A program made the translations under genes and the position numbers. From Tethya wilhelma (Eukaryota; Porifera; Demospongiae; Tethyida; Tethyidae): a stretch of DNA of 64,000 bases. Numbering within the stretch: position 1 is the stretch's first letter; each line of letters opens with the position of its first letter. Under the pieces are notes generated by a model. The model had not been told where the DNA came from and did not search any database. It saw only the letters and a program-made list of their open reading frames with translations. Where the stretch lies: positions 217,481 through 281,480 of the forward strand of contig CAXIPT010000022.1 of NCBI GenBank assembly GCA_964030475.1, in the 5' to 3' direction. Positions 54,810-64,000 of the stretch are shown here, one piece after another.

Positions 54810-57800
54810 CTAAACAGTAAACACATAAAATTGACATACACAATCATATCAGAGCTGTCACTATGCAATGATTTACACACAGTTATACTAACAGGATGCA
54901 CATGCACTTCACAATACAACACTCAATGCATGCCTCACCTAACAGCGTATAGCCCTTTTTTTGTAGTGAAACACTTGAAGATTTGAATAGCAATAATGAT
55001 GATCACAATGAGCAGGACTCCAGCAATCACAGCTCCAATGATGGGTCCAACGATATTGATCACTGAACTAGGTTGGCTCTCTACAGTAGGCTGAGTGGCA
55101 ATGGCAGGACCCTTGGTAGTTGGTTCCAATGGAGCTACACACAGTGGATCACTAAATGATTGTATGAATGTGGTGCAAGTAGAATCAAGGGCCAAGCGAA
55201 TGGTCTCCACTCTTATGGTAGCACTGCCAGTTGAAATCCATTCTTGAAGGGTATCAATCAGTTCCAAGCTACTGACAAAGGGGGTGCTGCTTAGTTGAGC
55301 TCTGAAGATCACATCCGTTGGTTTCTCTGGTGGACAGGCAACCTCGGCATCAGTGATGTAAGATGAGGCCACTTCACATTGACACTGGGACTTCAGAATT
55401 GCTACAGTTTCCTCTGATATATCTTGCAACTTCAATTCTATATCACTTTCCTGTTGACAATTGAAAAGTTTAGCTTGGATGAACATTTTCTAGAATCTCT
55501 TGATTTCTAAGAATATTCTTCATGAAGAAAAAATTAATAAAAAAGTTTCTTTACTTACCCGCCATTCATAGCAATCACGGATTCCCTTCAATCTCAGCTG
55601 AAACAATGAACTGGACACAGCTAAGATAAAAACAACAAATTCATGAGTATATTCACCTAACATATATGCTTATAAGTTACAACACACAAATCTAGCTGAG
55701 GTGTAGCCAAGGAAAGGGAATATATATGCATGCTAATATCATTGACACTATTATGAAATCACTTCAAAAAGAATAGCTTCTAAAAATTAATAATAATAGA
55801 TGCATGTATTCCTGGACCAAAATAAAAACGTACCATTAACAGTGATGGGAACACTGCTCACTCCTTCCCCAACAGAGGTACTTGCACTAACTGTGATGGA
55901 GTAGGAAGTAGTCAAATCTAAGCCTCCAATAACAGCACTTGAATTCTCTGCTGAAACGAAATGCATCGTCAACTGTCTCCTATTTCGTGATTGAAGGGCG
56001 ATGTACACCACAGTGTAGCCAGTAATGAATCCTCTTGCCTCCTCTAGGCTGAGTTTATTCCAGTTTACTTGCATGTGAGTACCATTCAGTCGACTACCAG
56101 AAACACTCTTTGGTGCAACATTAGGAGCTACATGGTGCAATAGTACATACCATTGTGTATACATGAATGAACTCAATGTATAGACTGAAAGTTGCTTACT
56201 TCCTTCTTGAGAGAATGTGAGGCTGCTGAGAGATGGACCATATCCAGCTGAAGTACTTGCTCTCACAGAAATGTTGTATGGAATGTATGGCACTATACAT
56301 AACAAAATGTGTGTGTGTGTGTGTGTGTGTGTGTGTTNGCATGTGTGTGTTTATGGTGTGCAACTTCAATTAAGGGATTATAGATCCTGGATTACATATA
56401 AACTTTGACAAAGATATGCCAATTCTAATACAGCATCATTTTTCAGGTAAACTATATTTTAGTTAACTATTCATAAGAAGGTCTTACAAAAAGTAATCAA
56501 TTAACAATAATTGTAAACATACTAGTCTAGTGGTAGAATAAAAAGTGTGTTTGGCAGGGATTAAGGGATCAAGAGGAGGAGAGAGAGATAGATAGAGGAA
56601 AATGGCACCTCAGTTATGGTCCTCGTCTACCACTGTACAATGTAATAATATTCACAGATTACTTACCAAGATTATTGATTAGAATCGCTTGTTCATCTCC
56701 AGGAACACTATATTCAAAGACCAGTGTATCCATTTCAGTCACCACTGCCACTGAATAGACTAATATTTCTCCAGTGTAGACTTCAGGTTCATCCCAAGTC
56801 ACTTGGAGTAGAGAAAGAGCAACTCGGGTAAAGCCAAGGTTGGTCACAATTCCAGGTACTGCAGAATATAAAATAAGCAACATTATATTATGATATAATA
56901 TCCTGCAGCTGTAGAGTATAATATACCATCGACTTGTGTAGTGATAGACTGAACTGCTGATGGTCCATCTCCACCAGCTGTTGAAGCATAAACACTACAG
57001 TTGTATTCAGTGGCCGGGTTGAAACCATTGATGGAATAGCTCCCAGAAATGGGGAATGTGGCTGGAAGGTTTGCCACCTCTGGCAGACATGAAAGTGTGT
57101 ATACCGTAATGTTTCCATTTTGTTGATCTACGGACACTTCCTCCCATGAAAATAGCAAAGTATATGGACTTGTTGACACTATAGAAAACTGAACAGGAGG
57201 ACCACTAGGACCTGAAATTAATGTACGAATGGTAATAATTTAAATTGTGAATAAAAGTAACTGAGGTACATGGCCAATATACCTGTTTCTAAAGTGGTAA
57301 ACATGAAAATGTTGCTCATGCTGTTGCCAAAAGAGTTAGTGCTGTGAACTTGATAGAAGTAGACAGTGTTAGCTGTAAGCCCAAACAGAGTGACAGCAGA
57401 GGTAACATTAGCTGCAGAGATATCTGTGATGGAGGTAACCGTTGAGCTCTCTAGACCCAGTGAGTCCATGGTTGTCCCATAGTACACTGTGTACTGTTCT
57501 GGTGTGTAAGCCAGCTGGGTGACCACCCACATCACTGTAGCTGTGGTAGAAGTAACATTGATAGCCTGTACTTGGGAAGGTTCGAAGGGACTTCGTGGAC
57601 CTAACAAAAAGAAACAAAGTTTAACAATACATGTACGAATATTTTCTAGTCAGTGCTTATACTTTTGATGATGACTTCTCCTAGTGCACTTGCTGCAATG
57701 TCTAATCCAGGCAACATCATTCTAGCAGTGCAGTTGTAAGAGTAGTTTCCAGCTGGATTACCATTCACAGTTAATTCACTGTAACCTTGAGCAAATGAAG

Positions 57801-60800
57801 TGTTGCGATTTGAGATCAAGACCATGTTCCCATCATCAGTGATAAGATTGTTATCACTCCTCCACTCGAAGGATTTTTGAAGCAGCACACCTACTGGTGT
57901 ACTAGCAACACATCTCAGAGTGTACACATTGTAGGGTACACGATCAAGAGCAAACGTCAAAGGTGGTTGCATACTGGCCGTTAGAGTAGGGGCTAAAGAA
58001 ATAATAGGACTAAGTGACTATTGATATACCATATAGTGGGTAAACTTGGCAATAATTAAATTGAGCAAATTGGCAAATTATTCCCCAAATTGCCAAATTA
58101 AAAATCGCCAAACAGTTTTATACGCACACACACACACACATATAAATCACCTAATTTAAAATCGCCAATTATGCTTAAATTCAAATTAGCCAAATTGTAA
58201 GCCCTCTAAATTTACCCACTATACGGTAATAATAGTAAGTGATTACACTGACCTATTGTAGCAATTGATATGTTATTTGAGGCAGCTTGAGCATTGACAA
58301 TGAAGCTGTTAGAACCTTGAGAATTGACAGCTACATCACACATATAGTCACCATCATCACTATAATACTGTAACAGTCTGATAATCAGCTGAGATTGGTA
58401 GACTGAGGGGCTAGTTTCTGTTACGTCTGTAACTTGTATGTGAGCTGGTAAATCAGCATATACTGTCCCATTTCTCTTCCATGTTGCAAGTACAACAACC
58501 TCAGTATCTATTGCAGTGGAGAGCTGAATTGAGCAGTTAAGAATAAGTTCACTACCAGCATAGAGAGGGTCAGGTGGCAGAGAGAGAGATGTCAGGGGAG
58601 GTGGAACTGCATGCAGGTACAATAAAAAAAGAATAGTTACATATTGATAAAAGAGCAGCACAAATTAACCTACTTTGAACTGATACATTCCAAGAACTCG
58701 ATGCAGACCTCTGAATTGTTTGGTATGGAGAACTAATATTTGCTTGGCAAATGTATGTTCCACCATGGGAAGTCATGAAAGGACTAAATTGCAGCCCATA
58801 TGTTGTCAATCGTGATGGGTTTCCAATAATGGGTTGGCTCCCAACTGTGACTGATCCCCTTGATGACAGTACAGTTTGGTCTGGTCCTGCAAGCCATGAT
58901 ATCTGAGGGTTCGAAGTGAGACCATCTGGTACGATGACTCTACACAGCAAGCTGAAGGTTTGACCAACAAGGGCTGCTTCACTTGTAACTATGGTAATGG
59001 TTGGCTCAAGAATATCTGGGATAATAAATAATTCGTTACAATCATTCCCTAAAAATGAATTCTCTTGACATGTGTACCTTCTTCTTGAGATCTTCCCATG
59101 ACAACTTCACTAGAAGGTCCTTCTCCAGCACTGGTTCTTGCTGCAACACTCACAAAAACAAGCTGATATGGCATTAAGGCACCCAGAGTGTAGTTGGTTG
59201 TTGGTGGAGATTGTATTGAGACTATAGGAGAGTTGTCACTATAGTTGACATAGAGTGTGTAACCAGTAATGTCTCCATTTGGAGTCACAGGTGGAATCCA
59301 TGTTATGAACACCGATGAAGAGCTACTGCCAGTTGCTTGGACATTGACTGGAGCATCAGCTGGAACTATTCAATGTTAAGGGTAGAGATGAGGTTAGTAA
59401 AATGTTCTTTAAGGCTACAACATATCTTACCATCAACAGATGTTGTAAAGTTTAGCCCTGATGGAGGACCTTCCCCACCACTAGTCATAGCAGTTATACT
59501 ACAACTGTAAAATGTGAATGGTTCTAAGTTTTCAAATGTTACGGAGAGGCTAGCAGTTGTTGAGGCCCCAACTTGAAGGTCATTCACATCACTACACAAT
59601 ATAGTGTATGTTAATATGATGCCATTTCTCTCTCCTTCTACTGGTGGACTCCAGGAGAGGGTGACATTCCTCATGCCAATGAAAGTGACTTCAAACACAC
59701 TCGGTGGTGCAGTCGGTGCTGTAAATAAAGTTATAGAGATTTAATACTTACTACCACATTATTGGCAGCAAAAAATTTGGTTGATGGTCATAACAGTTAT
59801 GACTAGCAGCTAGATTTTAGCAAAGACTTAATTCTGTGATAGAATGCTTGTTTTGACGGACCTTGAACAAAACCGCCACCCACCAATACTAAAATTTGCC
59901 CAAATTTTGAGCTATTGGGTATAGGTAGAGCAGTATGAGCAAATTATTTACCTGCTTCAAGGGTTTGGAAAGTCTGTGTGATACTTTCTGTAGAATCAAA
60001 TGAATTCTGAGCAACAATCTTGTAGTAGTAGAGAGAGAATGGATCCAAGTTTGTCACAGTAGATGAATAAGCCATAATAGCAGTGATGTTGGTAGCTCCT
60101 TGAATCACCTCACTTCTCATGTTGAGTGTTTCGTTGGTAAAGCCATACACAATGGAATAGTTCTCTGGTGTATATGCAATCTCTGATACAATCCAGCTGA
60201 TTGATGCTTGAGTTGCCCCAGGCTCACTGCTCAAAATGACAGGAGCATTTGGAGAGGTTGGACCTGTAAAATCATATTACCAAGATAAGCACAGGGGATA
60301 CAGCACACTGTAGTTGCATACATTCGACAGTAACGTGTACCACAATCACCACAAGAAGGAGAAATGAAAAACAACATTTGTGTTTTACATCAGTTAATTA
60401 ATGTTTTTCTTTTGGAAAGCGGGTTCATTATTTGATAGAATAACTGAGACTGAAAATACATTTATAAACCAACTACACACACTTACCTTGTATTGCGATT
60501 GACACACTTTGATTCATCATTACAGTAGAAGAGTCAGGAATGTTGAGTGTAGCTCTGCAATAGTAGAGTCCAGTATCAATGTTACGTGCATTGGTTTTGT
60601 ACAGCACACTTGATGCCTCAGTTCCACCATTAGTCACTTCATCCATAATTGAGACTCCAGACATACTACTGTCCAACTCTAGCTCCTCAAAGTACCAACT
60701 TAAGTCAAGAGATGGAACAACAACCATTGGTTTGCTAGCATTACAGGTCAGAGTGAACGCATTATAAGGATCCACATCAATACCACTGTACTCAAGAGGT

Positions 60801-63800
60801 GACACTTCTACAATCAGTGAAGGATCTATATCAATATTATGGTATGTATAATAAAATTTAATGCAATAAAATCAAAATGCTTAATTCATAATAGTAATAC
60901 CTGTTACAGTGATGGTATGTGATGTTGATCCAGTGCTGTTAGTGAAGGAAATGCTGGGGTCAGTTGAGTGGACCACTGCCACACATGTGTAGACACCACT
61001 ATCAGATGAACTGCTCAGAGTTGTAAATTGAAGTGAAGAACTGAATCGAGAGCTTCCCACAACAATTGGAGGGAATGATCTAACGCGACTATCTTCGTTG
61101 AGTTGGGTTCCATCAATCAGCCACTGAAGTTCAATGCCAACATCAGTATCGACAGTGTTATCCAGGTCAGTGATGCATGTTAGTTCAAAAAACATCCCAG
61201 CCAAAAGGTTGTCTGCTTGAGAATTGGCAATGCTTAAAGTTGGTGGTGGAACTGCAAGAAAGATAGAGAGATTTGATTATAGTTTACACTATAAGAAATA
61301 TATCAGCACTATACTTACTTCGGGGAATAATTCTTTCAGAAAGTGTACTATTTCTGACAATGGCTATTTCTGCAATGGAAATTGAAGCACTACAGAAGTA
61401 TTCCTTCCCATTGGAAGAGTATAGAGGATTGAATTGCAACATCAGCGATAGATTTTCATTCATTGGCATAGTACTTTCTTGTTGAAGAATATTTCCACTG
61501 GTGTCAGACCAGTCGCCAGATATCACTACATCTCCAACCAACCCACTAATGAATGAGATGGTACAAATTAGAGTGTAGTTTTCTCCTGCTTGTGCTTCAC
61601 CATCACTGGTGATCTCAATACTTGGTACTGGGAGATCTAAACATTAAAATAAGTATAATTGAGATCAATATCTTAGTAAAATCAATCTTACCTTCAACAT
61701 TCACAGTAGCAGAGTCATATCCTGATGCAAAGACAGTATAGCTTCCACCATAACGTGACATTACAGTTGATTCACAGCTATACTGGCCATGGTCACTAGA
61801 ACCACTGACTGGAGAAATACTAATGACTGTCTCATAGACCATAGATTGAGTCTCTCTGAGAGCAAGGACAGTTATTCGGCTGTCATTTCTAACAGGTTGA
61901 CCACTTCTCCTCCAGAGCCCTTCTACAATAACGTCAGTATCAACACTGTCATGTAATCTAACTTGACAAGTCAACTGCAGACCAGTTCCAGCATACAACG
62001 TCTCAGTGGGTAGTCCACTAATAGTAACAGCAGGAGCAGGAACTATAATAAGGAAATAAAGTTGACAAAAATTTATGAAAAATCCATCAATACAGATCAT
62101 CTCAAACTAGCCTTGTAAACCAGGCCTTCCAAGCTTGAGTTAGCATATTGCTGATAAATTTGAACATGTGGGGAGGCCTGGAGTTTACAAGGCTAATCTC
62201 AAACCTAAATGAACCCTGTATGATCAGGCTTATTGAGAAAATTGGTAAAAGACTGATCCTCTCAGGTGCCTATATGGTATTAAGAACCAAGCATGTATTA
62301 GAATGATGCCTGGACTCAGAGTCATACTCAAAAGGTGGCACTGGGCTAAAATACCAACAACACAATCATGCAAGAGAGACTATTACTTTAAAACTAAGCA
62401 CTATATATAGACATGTAAACATACCATTCACCACAACATCTGTGGTAGTAGATACAAAGTAGGTTTGTGTGCCTTCTGACTCCAGCATAGCCTGACACCT
62501 ATACTGCCCTCCATTTGATGTATACAACATAGGGAACCGTAGAGAGAGAGTTGTGGCTTGTCCAGACACTGAAGGCTCTCCAACCACCACAGAGGTCCCA
62601 TTCACAGCTGGTTGTCCACTGGGACCAATCCATTGCAACTGAACAGATCCATTCACATATTCAGTTTGGTTAACAGTACAGTACAAGGTGTGGGGTTCAC
62701 CAGCAGTTGAGTTTCCATCAGAACTCACATATGCCATCAAAACTGCAAATCAAGAATACATATACATCAATGATAATGAAATTACTCCCCTAATAATTAC
62801 TTATTATTATTATTTCAGCCCTACTTGGTAGTGGTGTTGTGACTTGTTGGATATCGCTTGAGTTGCTTCCAGCGCTATTTGTTGCAATAACTTGATAATA
62901 GTAGGTAGTGCTTGGTTCAAGAGCAGTAAGAGAAGCTGAATAAACCTGATTTACAGCATCAATATCACTGCTTCCTGCCACCACATCACTGGTATAGTTG
63001 AGCTGTGTGGACGAGGTACCATATACTACCTTGTAGACTTCTGGAGTGTAAGTTACACGTGATACTATCCACTGTAGCTCTATCTGTTCTGCACTGATTG
63101 CTACAACAACGATGTTTGTTGGTTGGAGGGGAGCAGACATTCCTGAATGGTTAGATGAGAGTATGATTTAGCTCTATGACATCTTATGTATGCAGTTGTG
63201 AACAACATACCTTTAACAGTGGCTTCTACAACTGCACTTGATGAGATGAGAGGATCTCCAAGTACTTGTAAACTAGAGGAACAAATGAACTGCCACTGGC
63301 CATCAGAGATCAAGGACACTGTAAGCACACTTGAGCTACTTGAATTGTTGAGACAAATGGTTGTTATATTGGAGTTGGTGTCATTTTGATACAGTGCTTG
63401 CATCACTCCACTTGGTGCTATTGAACTCCATTCAATACTGTTTTGAACTGTGACTGTTTCTGGTTGAGTCACATTACAAGTTATTGTGAAACTATTGAAG
63501 GGAGGAACGTCGAGAAGAGTCACAGAGGATGGACTGACATCGACATTAATGGCTGGCACTGCATGTAATACATGAACAATAATGATAAGAAACTATAGAC
63601 TCTGAAGCATAACAATTACAACTTTACATACCTTGCACTGATAGTACATATACTGTTGAGAGAGCAGAGGCTTGTACAAAGGTTGAAGAAGGAGCAGCAT
63701 CAACATTAACAACACATGAGTATGGCCCACTATCAAGCACATTGCTGAGAGATTGCAGTGCCAATGAAGATTGGAATATATGTGGTGATAGTTGTACAGT

Positions 63801-63985
63801 ATCAGTGACTATAGTACGATTATTAGTGGTCAGTACACTCCCTGAATTTAGCCAAGTAATTGACCCATTATAAGTAGAATCAAGTGACATATCCACTTCA
63901 GCTGTACATGTGAGGGTGACACTACTTCCAGCATAAAATGGACCATTAGCAGGAGATGTCAGTACATTCACCACAGGTTGAGGAA
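54521..63985 (-). CDS. Ig/FN3 transmembrane receptor, copy D (22 exons, 5' end beyond the window)
   Basis: Exons from N to C: 63985-63632 Ig, 63558-63211 Ig, 63142-62825 FN3, 62742-62425 Ig, 62042-61692 Ig, 61636-61319 Ig, 61251-60901 Ig, 60825-60487 Ig, 60263-59952 FN3, 59718-59431 FN3, 59365-59078 FN3, 59015-58674 Ig, 58606-58253 Ig, 57992-57663 Ig, 57600-57283 FN3, 57211-56927 FN3, 56858-56667 plus 56292-56200 FN3 (split), 56127-55834 FN3, 55620-55559 plus 55450-54939 Cys module and TM, 54809-54521 tail. All single-domain exons are phase 1-1. Ig marks: LTCQV..W..Y.C; FN3 marks: the W in ISWIVSEIAYTPENYSI and the Y in SLYYYKIVAQNS. Many N-x-S/T sites fit a glycosylated ectodomain. The TM (IVGPIIGAVIAGVLLIVIII) is followed by KCFTTKK. 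No signal peptide is visible because the start is outside. Likely a type I adhesion or recognition receptor; Ig/FN3 receptor phosphatases and DSCAM-like proteins share modules, but no kinase or phosphatase domain follows. Confidence 0.9.
54939..55620 (-). other. Juxtamembrane Cys module plus transmembrane segment of copy D
   Basis: Exons 55620-55559 and 55450-54939. After VSSSLFQLRLKGIRDCYEW comes a module with cysteines spaced as SQCQCEV, VACPPEKPTD, DSTCTTF and DPLCVAP, then a Thr/Pro stalk (EPTTKGPAIATQPTVES) and the TM. Position and length (about 110 residues just outside the membrane) resemble a SEA-type domain, but the SEA cleavage motif (G[S/F]VVV) is not seen. The same module is in copy B at 33847-33209. 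Confidence 0.55.
56309..56352. repeat. (TG)n microsatellite with an N at 56338
   Basis: TG repeat in the intron splitting an FN3 domain of copy D; the N is probably an unresolved repeat length. The corresponding tract in copy B is at 34484-34612. Confidence 0.85.
58032..58223. mobile_element. Hairpin MITE in an intron of copy D
   Basis: Same tatagtgggtaaactt...aaatttacccactata element as at 36324-36537, in the same intron position between two Ig exons, with small indels and a (CA)n tract of its own. Confidence 0.7.
62103..62206. mobile_element. Hairpin element in an intron of copy D
   Basis: actagccttgtaaaccaggc and cttcc at the left are mirrored by ggaggcctgg and gtttacaaggctaatctca at the right. 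About 104 bp, non-coding. The rest of the intron 62043-62424 contains nothing else recognised. Confidence 0.65.
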
Positions 63986-64000
63986 CTGAGGAAAGGAATA

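Noticed and set aside
1..64000. CRISPR arrays, rRNA genes, prokaryotic operons
   Set aside because: No regularly spaced short repeats, rRNA motifs or ribosome-binding-site-linked gene strings; spliced genes show a eukaryote.

Overview
The window is animal nuclear DNA: AT-rich, with introns using GT...AG borders, vertebrate-like Ig and fibronectin III (FN3) receptor genes, (CA)n microsatellites and many short hairpin transposons. Very large Ig/FN3/NIDO receptors with one domain per exon, in a genome of mostly short introns, suggest a sponge (probably a demosponge) or another early-branching metazoan. This is an inference; no rRNA or mitochondrial marker is present to fix the taxon.

Layout. 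(1) 613-27389, + strand: at least 15 exons of the C-terminal part of a giant RNF213/mysterin-like E3 ubiquitin ligase, in introns swollen by transposons. (2) 27802-28244: a truncated gene start on the - strand. (3) 29323-30443: a small two-exon gene of unknown function carrying a frameshift, beside a dead IS630/Tc1-type transposase (30555-31519, -). (4) 32802-37499, -: the 3' part of an Ig/FN3 transmembrane receptor (copy B). (5) 37542-41839, +: a fragment of a NIDO + Ig gene (copy C). (6) 42068-44387: an exact second copy of 25481-27800. (7) 51259-53269, +: the last two exons of the RNF213-like gene, ending in a SAM domain. (8) 54521-63985, -: a second Ig/FN3 receptor (copy D), at least 22 exons, running off the right edge and lying tail-to-tail with the RNF213-like gene.

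The order of blocks is probably not the real order. Single N bases at 27801, 37500 and 42067 mark joins. The 2,320 bases before the first join equal the 2,320 bases after the third without any offset change, so the left and right blocks look like two overlapping contigs, with blocks B and C placed between them by mistake. With 27801-44387 removed, exon 27256-27389 splices in phase to exon 51259-51572, which restores one RNF213-like gene ending in SAM. A fourth N (19147) sits directly after a near-perfect Illumina Nextera adapter sequence, and a fifth (56338) lies in a TG microsatellite.

The most interesting biology is the receptor pair B and D. The ectodomains are almost identical over many exons, but the cytoplasmic tails differ clearly: D carries an ITIM-like tyrosine motif that copy B has lost (Y to F, and a second Y to S). 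This resembles paired activating/inhibitory or allorecognition receptors. The intergenic and intronic DNA is filled with a ~690-bp repeat family (called M1 here) and at least ten other terminal-inverted-repeat elements. I saw no tRNA gene, rRNA gene or CRISPR.
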